Positions 38,401 through 52,100 of a stretch of DNA of 64,000 nt are shown piece by piece. How positions within the stretch are numbered: position 1 is the first letter of the stretch; every line of letters starts with the position of its first letter. A program made the translations under genes and the position numbers. This stretch comes from Lucifuga dentata (lineage: Eukaryota; Chordata; Actinopteri; Ophidiiformes; Bythitidae), in NCBI GenBank assembly GCA_014773175.1, contig VXCM01000474.1, forward strand, positions 129,677 through 193,676. Direction: 5' to 3'. Under the pieces are notes generated by a model. That model was not told the DNA's origin. It was given only the letters and a program-made list of their open reading frames with translations, and searched no databases.

Positions 38401-41400
38401 CTAATCTTTTATCTCATTCTGGATAGAACAAGATCAACTCTGGCCAAAGTGTGTTGTCCTGTACCTGGTTAGTGGAATAACAGTCAGTGGAATATTCAGA
38501 ATATCATATTCTGAACTACTCACAGTTTGCACAAATGCATTCTGAAGCCAGGCATTTAGAGTCCTGTTGTTGGTGACCTCTTGAACTCTGACCTGCTGGC
38601 CTGTGACCACATAACCTCCTGACTCTGTATGCCAGGCCATCATAAGACACACCAGCCTTGTGTTTACAACCCAATACACATTATGGCCTTCCTTTGTCCA
38701 CTTCTTACATTGTACGTGTGTGTGTGTGTGTGTGTGCGTGTGCATGTTATAAGACTCACGCTGAGATTTCTGTCCCAGATCTGGATGGTCCCATCCTGGC
38801 AGCCGGCTGCAATGAGCTTTCCATCACGGCTGTAAGCACAGCATGTTGGGGTGACCTTCTTCCCCTGGAGCGAGCGGGGTTTGAACACAGATTTATGCTT
38901 CTTTTCTGAGTTTAAGTCCCAAGTGCGTACAGTGCTGTGGACAGACAAAGAATTTTATTGATCTTCTCCCAGCCATCATAAATCAGTAATAAAATACCTG
39001 TCCTTCAAAACATTTTGTTCACAAACACCATCCACTTCTTCGTAAATCATAATCATATAGAGATACAGTGTGCCACGGCAATTCATATGAACATGATGTG
39101 AGACGGCAACGTGTTGCAGGGTGAAGGTTTAGCAAACAACAGACAGAGAGAACAGTAGATCAGTCTGACAGGCATGTCTGAAGCTTCCATGAAATCATGA
39201 TTCTCTTTCCTACATCTGTTGAACACATTATGCACCCAGAACAGCTAGAAGCATGAATTAAAATGCAGGAGTTTAGCTATGTGCAAATGATAAGTTTCAG
39301 TCCAAAATGACAACCATTAAGGTAACAAATAAATAAATAAATAATCCCAATCATACATCCTGCACATTAAGCATGCTGAAATTACCAGTATATTAATTTT
39401 AAACAACAGTTTTACATCAGTTAATAACTTCAGCAAAATCTAAAACTTCTGCATGAATCCTATACTGATGTTACATATATTTACACACAAAAAATACAAA
39501 ATAGAAGAAAGAGTTTATGGTTCAGTTTTTTATCAGACATGGAAATAAACAGAAATCAGACTGACATTTGAACATAACATCACAATGAAATATGAATATG
39601 CACTTAAGTTTCACATGAATTGTTAAAGGGATGAGGTTAACGGGAAAAAAAAGCTTGGAGCAAGCAGATTATTTAGGCCAATCATTCTGATTCAAGGTAG
39701 TTCTCAGTATTTCAGCATTCTTTAAATTACAACATATAGTGGCCAGTGATCTGAGAACACCAAGATGTTTAAGTCACCTTTGACCCCTTTGACATGACTT
39801 ATAGTCTGGGGGATGTCCAGGCAAGGGGGACACACAATATTTCTACACAATATTTTAACATCTCAGCATCACTTCCCTTTCCATTTACCTAACTCTTCAT
39901 CTTTTTTAGTGCCTTTGTGAACACACCCACAAACTGTATGTGGAAGCAGTGATAAGAAACAGAAAACATCAAGAGAAAGCAGTGAGACAGAAACACAGAA
40001 AATAGGATCCGACATTAGATTGATGACAGAGAACAAACTGAGGTGCCTAGTGGTGTAAGTCACCTCAAGTGACATAACCCTCCATACTTCTTGATAGACT
40101 GGACTACACACATACATGTTTAGTCAACCTCTCTTGCACCCACACAAACACTCATGTCAGACAGAACGTGTCTAAATGTGTCTGTGACCCACTGGCTGCT
40201 TTAACGAGCGTGACCTCTGGGTCATGAGGTCAGCATGGAGTATAAACACACAGGCAGGGCTGCTACTAACAGCCAGGCAAGGATTCCTCTACGGCAAGCT
40301 ACAAAGTCACAGACACACACACATCCGACTGTGTTTGGATAAGTCTAACAATGTGATACAAATGCCAGCTGAAGACATACAGCTTGAGTGAGAGCTGGCA
40401 AGAGTCAAATAAAACTCAGTCTGATGCATAGTTGTGTTTAATTCAACACAAACTAATGTTGAGAATAAATCAAATCATCTCATGGTGGAAAAAGATGCAG
40501 AATTTATTCCCTTCCGTGCGTGTAAGGAAGGGCACTGAATGCAAGTGTTTACATAAGCACAGATATATGCGTGTGTATGTGTGTGTGGGTGTGTTTGAGT
40601 GTGGGAAAGACAAAGAGCGATAGCCTTGTACTGGATGACAAATTGTTTCACCTGCTGCCTCACACAGACATCTCCATTTTGTTTACAGAAGACCGTAGGC
40701 GTCTGTCAAGCTAATAAAGACAACATAACCTTTCGTGTGGCACACGAAATGGAATGCAATTTATTGTAAGGGCTCTTTCCAAAACATGGTACTGCTGGCT
40801 GACAGGGGGAATCGAGGGAGAGGTTGGAGCCCACCAGTGTTGAGCCAACCATGGGCCCAGGGCAGCAACTGCACACCCTCACCTGTCAGGACCAAGACAG
40901 AGAGCAGGATAGGGAAAAGGAAACTGTAGGGCTTCAACATGCAGTACCCTAAAATGTACAGTTAAAGTGTAAAAACATAGCTTTACAATACGAAAAAAAG
41001 TAATAACAACATAATCTTATCATGTAGAATTCATAAAAACTCCAGCTAAACTAAATTAAAATTCAGCTCTGGGTTTAATTTGTTATGACAGTCGCACCTT
41101 TTACGCAGCAGGAAAACATCGAGGCAAGCCTCAAACATTACTCACTCGCAGGAGGAGGTTGTTTTGAGAAAGTAATAGCAATGAAAGAGTGTGAGGTGTC
41201 AAAATATTCATATGCAGCACAAAGAAAAAAAAAGCAAAAACATTTAGGGGCAATCTGAGTACCTTCGCCCTTTTCTACTCCCCGCAACCCTGTTTTCCCT
41301 TCAATCAGCAATCCCCTTTTCCTGCACAAATACTTCACACACGGAGGGGTGAATGTAATAAAATGAGACCCATACAACCTCAGTCATGCGTGTGCACTTT

Positions 41401-44400
41401 ACGAGGTAGCACCACCGTTCACACATCAACTGAGGAGTGACACCTACCCAGGCCCCAGATTTTATCTGTCAGCCAAGTTACAGGCCGAGCGGGGGTGATG
41501 GTTGCAAGGATCACTTTCCCAGATGATGAGATAAGGAAGGGAGAGGGAAAAGAAAGGCATACATCTTGTATAAGATTGTTTATTGGTTGAATCATGGTGA
41601 AAGAGGAGGATCTGTGCTGCGTGTTGGCTGGTTGACTGACTAACTGGGCTTCTGTTGGATTGAGGAATGAGAAGCTCTATCTTCTGTTGCAGCTGAATAG
41701 AAGATGCACTGGGGATGAAACAACTATACCAAATCACTGTGATGTGAACAAAAATGCAGATGAGATAATGACTTACGTATTCAAATCAAGCAGAACAATT
41801 GAAGATCATAATGAAGCCTAAAGGAAAATGAACCAAAAAAAAGCCCTTGACCCCCAGCAGGTGCGATCTCACACTACAGGTACAATATGCTTGACTCAAT
41901 GAAGTCAAGACAGCTCTTCAGATTTAATCAAGCAATCTGGTTGATAAAATATTTTCCCACTGGATCTCCTGTGAAGGATCTGGCTCAATATTCACTTTAG
42001 TAAGAAAAGAAACAAACACTGTATTCATACGCTGAATCACCAGCAGTTGCTTAGTGTATGTGTGTCCAAAATTTAGCCAGTGCTGCAGCTGGAAAACAAA
42101 GGCTAAATGCAATACTTAACAGTATGGTGTGTGTTCTTTGGAAGGATATGGAACACTTGCATTGTAAAGCAGGCAACAGTTAGAGATGCGCTGGACTGTG
42201 GATGAACCTGAAGTGTCAAATTGTGTGAACCGCCCCAACATGCTCTCTCACACACACACACTTAGATTGCCACGCAGATCAAACTTAAGAGCCCAGAAGT
42301 CCTGCCCTTTCCCCTCTGAAAATATAAATCAAACTACGTATGCTGAAAATGATTAATTAACACAGAGATGACTAAAAAAAAACTTGATAACTGAGAGAGA
42401 TACTGACTTATATGGCACTGAAAATTTAAAAAACACTCTAAGCAAAGGAGCTTAGTGCAAAACACAAAAGTGATTACCAGGATTTATCTTAACAGGGGAT
42501 CATGAATCTGCTTTGTAGGACATTTTCTATTGCTATGGAGTGATAATTCCTCAATATGTCACATGCATCAAATCATGTGCAACAGCCGTGTGTTTGGGGT
42601 GAATATGTGAAAGAGACAAATGGCTCCCTAGCAGTAAAAGACCTGCCATATTGTCTTCTGAGTCTCCTTGCACTACACATCCAAGTCCAGTTGCAGCCGT
42701 GACACCGGGCCAACATGAAGGGAATCCCTGGCATTTAAACCTCCTGGAAAACATTCCACCATTTGTGTGTATGCTTGTGCACACATGCACAAGTGAGTCT
42801 TAAAACATGACAAAAGAACATGTGGGCCCAATTAGGAAGTCTCCATTCATCCAATCCTCTGTCTCAGTGACTGAAATTTCAGTCACAATAAAGACACAAG
42901 AACAACTTTTGATTGTTCTTCTGGGGAAATATAAAGTACATAAAACTAGGGATAAGCAATGCTACGGTCTTGAAGCCAAAATGTATGGCCTTCCACATTG
43001 CTTAGCAACTCATTAGCGTACTAGTTAGCAACTCTAACATTTTTTTTAACTTCTATAAATAACTGAAGGAATTATTGAGTCCTACTGATCAGGAATTAGT
43101 TCCTTAGAAAAGGCTGTAACTTTCTAAATACAAAGTCCGGCCCTTTTTTTTTTTTTTTTTNGCCCTTTTTTTTTTTTTTTGAAGATTTTACTTCAAGTAA
43201 AATCTTGGCAAGGAATACTTCCACTGGGAGTAGACCTAGTACATACTGGATTCGCTTTCTGAGAAATAAATCTCTGGCTTTCAAACAGGTGTTGGGCAAA
43301 GATTTAGTTAAAGCAACTCTGCGCTAAACACACATTTGGCCCCCTCAGATCAAACATGAAAAATGTTGGAAAACATTGTGCTTTTTTTTTTTTTTTTACA
43401 AATCACACATACTTACTCAAACAAAATGACGGAGGAATGTGAAATGCTGACAGGTTCACACCAGAGAAATGCTTTTCACTGCTGGATTGGAATCGGACGG
43501 TTCTGCTGAAGACCTATTCAACCCTCAGTGTGCAGAGACAATCCCCACCACCCCGCTGCTGCATTATCAAACCTCTTCATCAGTACTTCCTTCCTACCCA
43601 CTTCCTCTTTAAGAAAAAAAAAAAAAAAAAAAAAAAAAAAGCTGGAGTAATGAAATCATTCAAGGAGTTGGGAGGCAGTTCATATGAATGAGATTCCACA
43701 CAACTTTTAATTAAGAAGCTGGGCGGTCCAGTGATCATGCTTAATAACCTATTCAGATAAATGCAACAAAGACTTTCTAAGGCTGTCAGAGAGAGAAAGA
43801 CAGAATAGCGAGGTGTGTGTCTGATGTATGACCAGATGCAGCCAGTAGCAGGCACCCACTGGTACCACTGGCCCAATGCTGCTTCATTTTTAAGAGGAGC
43901 ATTAATTACAATCTGTCCTCTGCAGACTCCAGATTTGTTCAAAGAACGTCACCAAAGTGGATGAAACTGTGTATATATGGTGGTGGTGAGGAACAAGGGT
44001 AATTACTGGAGACTTACTAAATGATGTGCACTGAAATCCTAGACCTTTTCTTAGGATCTCCACAAGTCTTCAGTATATTGTGCCTTAACTCTGCATGTCC
44101 ACCAACGAACAATAAAACATAATCCTCCCGCAGGAGTCTTTTTTGTTTGTTTATGATGTTTCTTTGAAGGTCATGTTTTAAAGAGCTGTCATGCAGCCAT
44201 ATACAATCACACTACGCACCCTTCCCACAGAAAGAAAGAGCAAAGACTTTTGAGACCCGCTGCTTTGCTTCAATATTCAAAAGTCCAGTGGGAGAGATCT
44301 TTGACAGAACAGATACAGATAAACCATTTCTCAACCAACAGTAGCCTGAAAAAGGCCTTAATGCAATGCGACCTCTGGAGAAACTTGCACAGCCTACAGC

Positions 44401-47400
44401 TGCATTTAACAACATAAATGTGCTGATAAAAGTAGGAGATGAGAGATTTGACATGAAGTTAGGGAAAAACCTCTTCCACCTGTACATCACTCGAAGCAAT
44501 TCCTTCCTCTCTTTCCTTCCCTCTCCCCACTCCCTCTTTCCATCTCTGGGACTCAGGTTGCTTGAATGATCTGCTCTGCTGCTGCAATCGCGCCTCACAT
44601 GCAGCTGCTGTGAATGGCTCCCTGTGCGCTCCTCTCCGCTGTTCTCCTGTGAGCTGGCCAGGGGCAACACCCTGCGCTAACGTGCCAGGGGAGGATTTCC
44701 AGAGCCTCAATAAGAGCTAAATAAACCAGCCTCCACATCTGGGAGAGCAGCAACACTGGTAAACACTAGGCCGCGGCCTGCCTACAAAGCCAGGCCCTTG
44801 TTTCCACTTAATGATGATAGCCGTGGGGTTCTGCACTGCTGCCTGTCACACTCACTTAGACTCATCACTGTACTCTCACTCAAAGTCACACATATTCACT
44901 CAAAAACATATACACACACACACACCTATACAAACTGCAATAGGTCACAAGTTCTGCAATAATATGGCACGATAGCTGCTTGTAAGGAAGCAGACTGCTG
45001 AAGCTTTTGCAAACTTAAACAGAAATATTTCACACAAAATTATAACTATCTTCATTATCTTCATTGTTCTCCTGCAATATTGCACTGGTCCTGATCCCCG
45101 ATACAAATACAGGACTACATCTGAATTACATCCAGTATAAAAATGTGCCATGTTTCAATTCACTGCATAACAAGGATAAGTCAACCTTTCAAGAGGCAAG
45201 ACTAGAGGACTAAAGTCTGGACTAGAGGACTCCCTGCTGGTGACAGAGGGGATGAGAGTGAAGGAAAGTCAGGTCAAAACGCCAGCTTCGACAAGAATGA
45301 CTTTAAATAGACATTAGACTAATAAAGGTAAACATTTAGGAGCACATTATGCCTCAAACTTCAAAAGTGCTGCACGTTGTCTTTTTATCTGACAAAGCTG
45401 AACGTGTTTCACCCGGATATGATCCATTTAAGAATATAGTGGTTGAGGCATGTCACTACATAGAAGATTATTTTATAGAAGAGGTTGCTACATGCATACA
45501 GGGAGGTTATATCGGATGATGCAACAAGATATGCATGAAATATTATTTCCAGTTAGAGCCAGTTAGCATTATCAGCAGGGTTTCAAATAATTACTTCAAC
45601 AATATTGTGTCGTGTGTTTCTTTAAAGATCATGCAGTGATACACTTAAGCTCCTTAAACAAAAACTACCAGCTGTTGTACATCTGTGCATATGGTGATGG
45701 ATTCTGCTTACGGCTCTTTGACTTCAACTGCCCTACGTGTAGACTAATTGAAAACTCACCCGTCATTGGAGCAGGTCATGAACTCCTCTTTAATCTTAGG
45801 ATGCCAGCAGCCACCATTCAGCATGGCTGTGTGGCCCTGAAATAAGTAGAAAATGGAAATTATCAAACAGTGGAAAAATATCCTGCAGGGTTCAAAGTGA
45901 CCTCGTTTTTGTCAATTGTAACTGAATTCAGTGAAGCCTGAAGGAATGTGTATTGTGGCAATTACTATTTGTGAATTTGAACTCACTACTGAAGATTAAA
46001 AAGGCATTCCATCCAAAAAAAAAACTTAAAACCTTGCTTAAATAGGTATTGTCTCTAATGCCCTCTGAACTCCATTGCTGTCAACTAAAGTCTAAAAACA
46101 GATTATACAATATAAGCCATTAAGATTCCCTAAAAAGAAGAGTTCAGTTCAATTTTAACCAATACATTTTCAATCTGCATGTGTCACACAGACGTTCAGA
46201 CTTGTCTGTCCTTCAACTGTGTGTAAAGATATTTGATATCTACAGATGATATGTAGCAATTCCAGCTAATTAGAGCTGGAGCAAACATGAAAAAAAGACA
46301 TGTTTCATGCAGGAACCCGTGAAACTGAAGTTCTTTATGGTTTCTGGAAAACTTTCTGCTTAGACATCTTTTGCAAACCACATAATTGTTGAAAAGATGG
46401 CTGTGCTTTGCTGCCATATCATAACTTGGGGGAGCAATTTTTGATAGTGCATGCCCAGAGATACGTAGTGTGAAATTGCCAAACAGTGTAGTACGAACTA
46501 CATGGTCACTGTATCCAAAGCATCTCAGTCATGTAGTTTGCATACAGAAGCACATGGGAGGCAACAATTGGCCAGTTGGAATGCACCTTAGAGTGATCTG
46601 CAGAGGAACCTAGCCATTTCCTCTGCTGGAGCAGTCCTGCGGAGAATTACTCAGAACAAATGACTTCAAAGACCAGGAAGAGGCCTCCCCCAATGAAAGG
46701 TCAGAGGAAAACTCCAAAGTGCTGCAAAGAGGCTTCAGACATGACATACCTCTATCTGACAGAGTGCTCAAGAAAAGAGAGCCTCGCATGAGCAGAAGTT
46801 GACCGAATGATATTGGTATGTGTGGATCAGGAAGAGCAGCTCGCCTGTTCAATGTCAAATACTTTAAGCACCGCACTTCTGTAATAAAGGACGCTGCCTG
46901 GTTCTTACTGCTTAACTTCTAAAAAGGATTAATGACAAACCTGCAATGGTTTCTAAAGGTCTTAACGTCTTTCATGTTCAGTCTAATGGCATCAATCATC
47001 CAACTCAATCGCGTCATGATTGGGTGAAGTAACCATTACCATGTAAATCTAATTTCTGTTTCTCAACAGTTTGGGAGAACAAATTGCTAATAACTAAAGA
47101 GAAACAGGCTGATATACAAAAGTAAAGTAATGTTAATGACAAACACAGCTAAGAGACATATTCAGCCCTGCTGATAACAGGAAGTGTGTGTATTTGGGTC
47201 TATGTCATATTTGGGGACTAATTTTGGATTTAAACCAGTTGATTGTGGACAGCTGTTTATCTTTGGGGTTAGGTTACGTTTAGAGCAAAGGTTATAGTAA
47301 GGTATGCATCAATTACGGTTATGGTTAGGGTCACGCTCCAGAGAATGAATGTAAGTCGATGAAATGTCCCAAAAAGCGATAGAAAATCTAGCATGGAAGC

Positions 47401-49068
47401 ACTTTATTTGTTACAGGAAATGAGTTTCAGTCAGCTTTCTAAATAAGCCAATATTTTGTTGTGTGCAAAATCTACAAGCAAAGGAAAAAAAAACTAAGTT
47501 GCATCTAATGATGAATCTTTAATTTAAAATGAAAAATCTATGAATTAGCATCTCAAAAGAAGTAAAACTTTTTTTTTTATTAGTGCTATGTAATGTGCTG
47601 TCACCATGAATATATATATGTAGACATGCATTTTGCAAATCTCCCTACACACAGTGAGATGTGTTGGAGGATACATGTAACTGGTGTCAGGCAGAGTAGA
47701 GGTTAGAGTGATGCACTTAATTAACATATGACACGCAGCTAATTGACTGGGTAATTTCCACTGGGCCAAAAACACATTTTCATTGAATCCATGTCTAAGC
47801 TATCAATTCCAGATGGGACTTAGCGGGACAAGAATGTAGGGCAACCCCAAAAATGCTACTTGCAATCAATGGGCCTTCACTTACTCAACTAATTCTTGTG
47901 GGTGGTATAAACCGTGTCTAAACTCACTGCAGCTGCTACAGATGGTAACAGAGCACCAATACAGCTTTCTCAGACGCAGTTTATAATAAAAAAAAACAAA
48001 AAAAAACACAACACACATGGACACCTAATTACGATCCTCCTTTGTAGGTAAAACAATGAGAGTCCAAGAAGCATGTGGCGTTCCTCTCCCCTGACAGTGC
48101 CTCTGGGTGTGCACAGCAATTATCCCCAAATACAAAAACAGACAAGCTCCGAGCTGCACCTTGCTGCCATTATGTCTTGGCAGAATCCACTGACAATGTA
48201 GAGCAGAGCACAGAACATCTAACCTTTGATTTTAAGTAGCAGTTATTCGTACAGTACAGCGGAGGCTTGAGCCTGTAAGATGCATTTCATGGTTAATACC
48301 TGCGAGCATACCTTAGTTTTGGCCATATCCACAATATACTGGTCACCTTTCACACACTCCATGACATTGAAGCCATCGCGGTCCAACACCTTGGCCTGTG
48401 CATTCCCAGAAACCACCAGGATGACATCACCTGTGATGCTGTACTGCAGGGATTTGATCTGGTGGCTGAGGGAATAAACACACACATAAAATCACACATG
48501 AAAGGAACTTATGAGAAACAGAAGATGTTCTGAGTTTGCATTCCTGTGATCAGTTAACTGCTAATTAAGTGCTAGAAGTGTTTTGGTGCTTGCTTGCATT
48601 GCTGGAAGCCACCAGTGAGCGGTAATTCCACAAGACTTCTGTGTCAAAATGTTGTTATAACAAGATTACCATTCGTGCTGATACAATTAGTATATTATCT
48701 TATCAACAGAAAATTTATTGTGAGGAATTTTAATAACCGATTAATCATTTTAGTCATTTATCAAGAAAATGTGGGGGGTAAAGTCTGCTTCCAGCTTCCT
48801 GAATGTGAGGATCAGCATCATAATAAAATTATTCATTATAAATATAGTTTTTTTTTACTCTTTCTTTTTAACTGTAATTAATGCTAAAATGTGAAACTGG
48901 AAGATATCACCAAGTGGTCTTTCAGTGTTTGAAAATGAAAAAGTTCAGGAAAAAATAAAAAAGCAGGTACATATAACTAGAGCAATCATGTTTACATACA
49001 AACTTAGTACATGGACATCTGATGATTGGTCACTTCAATGTGGGACAGGCAACAGAGAGACGAGAGAC

Positions 49069-49112
<44 letters not shown>

Positions 49113-52100
49113 CCAATAATGAGATGTCACAGCAATGAAAGGTAGAAAGCAAACCCAACCACATATTCCACAGACACATAAAAGCAACCACATGTACACA
49201 AACAAACACAAAAAAGCCTTCAATTACAAACAAATGCAGCTACGTACTAAATTATAAGGTAACAGAATAACACTGTAATCATAATTACTGGATATATTTT
49301 TTTTTTCTGTTTACAAAAATGGAACACGCAAGCGCTGCAAAACACAAAGGAATGCATGCCAGTACAGAGACAGACAACAATGTGGACCACTCAATCAGAG
49401 TGAGATTAGCAAATGAGGTCAATATTAAATAGCATTAACACAGCAGGGAGTAGACGGGGCTTCCACATCTCCATGCAGGCGGCAAGAAGTTGCATTGTTG
49501 AATTGAAGTGGGGTTAACGCTGTTTTTAACTTGTAGGCTTCAGAAACATCTTTGGTTCAGTACCCAGCATCAAATGCTTAGGTTCTTCATTGTTACAGGG
49601 TTGTATGAGTCATTGGGGTGGTCAGCAAAGTGGAACGGTGGACCTCACAGCGTAGCTTTCTATATAAAGCCCAGTGTGTCAGTAAACCATACAGACTAAT
49701 GGATCAAACTGTAATCAAACTAAATGTGGCGTAAATGTCTGCTAATAAGGGAAAGCCTGCTCCAGCTCAGCCCGCTGCTTCCCAAAACCAACAGAGAGTT
49801 CAATCTTTGATGCTGGCTTCAGTGAAACAAAGAGTAAACATGGGCAAACATGCAAACACCAACATATCTCAACCATCTGCTTCTAAAAGGGCCATTTTAA
49901 ATGAAAAGAGAGGATGTCCAGGAGGTAACAGGAGGCTCAACGAAGCGCAACAACTGTGTGTGTTTGCGTATGTGTGTGCACTTTGGAATCTCTAAATATT
50001 GTGAGTGTATTCAATGTTCACCTGAAACTAATTATGCATCTTAAGCAACTGTGCTGATGGTCCATGTGCATTCTTAGAGGAGGACTTACCACTCACAGGG
50101 CTGGAGGGATCTGAAGGCCTGCAAAGCTTGGTCCATCCCCGCAAAATCCCAGAACCTCACATCACAATCATACCCGCCAGTTACCAGACGAGCTCCAGAG
50201 GGATCTAAGCCAAGCGCTGATACCTGGGGAAGTGAGATTTTTTTTTTTTTTAACTTTGTTTACAACTGAAAGCCAATCTATAAGCCTGTACAGTCAATGT
50301 TTGGATCATATTGTATCACCACAAAGCATGCAAATAATTTTGGAAGGTTGGTTCTGCTACTAGAAAGTTTAACAGTATCATCATATTCTTGTGATGCAGC
50401 CTCCAAAGTTAGCAAAAATAAATAAAATCCAAATATTTAGAGTTATTCCTTGTGTTATGATCAAGTTACTGAAAACTAAATGTAAATTAAAACTGCAATC
50501 AGCACTGGAAATAGCTTCAAACTGAGAATGCCAGGATTTTAAAACAAAATTCACTGTCTTATTTTATTGCTACCAAATATCAAGAAACAAATTTGCTGTT
50601 TTCAAAATTTAATCACAAAATGTGGAAATTAAGGTTGAAAATCTAATCCAGTATTTTAGTGTGGATAACATGTATAAATTGTGACAGCAGGCCAAATGTG
50701 ATCAATGTAGACTTTTTCATGTAAAAAGAGAGTAATTGAATATATTACTAAAGTTTCTAAATACTGAGCGCTGAAGCAGGAAAGACTTACTGTCTTGGTG
50801 CCATGCTGCAGAGTGATCTCATGCGTGTCTGGAATCTTCTTCACTGGATTCTTGGGTGATTGAAAGAGACAAAGACAGGTGGAAGACGAAGTGAGACAGG
50901 GCTGAAACGCAACAGGTGTGTGTGTACCATTTCATTCTGACATTCACTGACACATGACATTTCAACAATAAGATGCAAAGTGACTTTAAAGTCTGAAATC
51001 ACAAGTGCTCCTGTTTCACCGAGCCTTTGAAAGCTTGAGATCTGGGCTATTTCACACATAAAATGTGACATTTAGTACACAACAAGAGTATTTACACTGT
51101 TGTCACAATAACCAACATCACCAAACCATGACTACTGTTGCTTTCAAGATGCTGATACAATTTTGATGTCACAGTTATTGTGTATTAGAAAGATAACAGA
51201 CTGATTATTGATCAACACTGGATGATACATGTCACATCCTGTATATGAGAAAACTAAGCATTGAGTGTCTGTATTTTTGCTGCCATCTAGTGGCAGAATA
51301 AAAGAAAATCTCATAAAACAAATTGGTACAGAAGCAGAAAGGAGGATGGATGATTTTTGATAGGACATACAGGAAATATTTACAACAGACATACATCATC
51401 CCCCTCATCTTGTGCCTCTCCTGCGTCATCATCACCATCATCATCACTGTGAGCTGTGCTGCCTGTGTAACCCAGTGGCAGAGGTGGTCCCACAAGCTCA
51501 TCATCATCATCATCATCACCTGGGGCTGTATGTTGGGGAGGAAGAGGAGGCCCAATAGTTTCTGAGTCAGAGTCTGAGTCTGAGCTGCTGTCACTGCTGC
51601 TCTCGCTTGCTTGTTTTCTGCAAAGAAAAACAATAGCTGAGAAACAGTCCCCAAGCATTCTTATCTTATGCTTGTGAGATAAGTAGTGTAACTAAGACCT
51701 GAAACATTGGCAGCCTAAGCCTAACTAAACTGTAATCACACACAGCAACTTTAAAATCAGTTGTTACCTGGAAGTAGCAGTTGCAGCTTTGTTTTTCTGA
51801 ATGTGATCTGATGACTGAACAGAGTGTGAGCTCTCTCCTTCTTCCTCCATTTGTCTCTGCCTCTCCTCTGAGAAAGCAACAACTATGGTTACACACTCAC
51901 TTAAAAACAGATAATTACTTAACAGCTCGTCACACCTGCTTGATAAACTGACCTAATACTTGCTGACTCCTCTCAATGGCTGTTCGTCGGGTCTGTTCAA
52001 AGATGGCATCCAGGTCAAATGTACGGGCCTTCTTACCTGAAAGGAACGTGGACGATGACTGACACAACTCCAATTGGCAGTTTGAAAGGAACCAAATAAA

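Larger units (their letters stand above)
30384..38759 (-). other. wdr70 intron 10
   Basis: 8.4 kb, the longest intron. It holds a poly-G tract with N (34483-34500), a long GT repeat (35368-35438) and a GT repeat beside the exon 10 donor (38716-38742). No gene is seen; ORFs such as 31684-31983 lack any domain. Confidence 0.7.
38935..45759 (-). other. wdr70 intron 9
   Basis: 6.8 kb with poly-T plus N (43144-43180), poly-A (43614-43640) and short CA runs. A 152-codon minus ORF at 44212-44670 sits in somewhat GC-richer sequence but shows no domain. Confidence 0.7.
45837..50089 (-). other. wdr70 introns 7-8
   Basis: Intron 8 (45837-48311) and intron 7 (48466-50089) flank exon 8. Intron 7 holds a CA repeat at 49070-49111. 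No gene is seen in either. Confidence 0.7.

Noticed and set aside
44212..44670. 152-codon minus ORF in wdr70 intron 9
   Set aside because: Sits on a purine-rich low-complexity tract, no domain, and the wdr70 splicing pattern does not use it.
51232..51654. 140-codon minus ORF over wdr70 exon 5
   Set aside because: Alternative frame of the GAT-repeat exon; it reads a methionine run produced by the same repeat.
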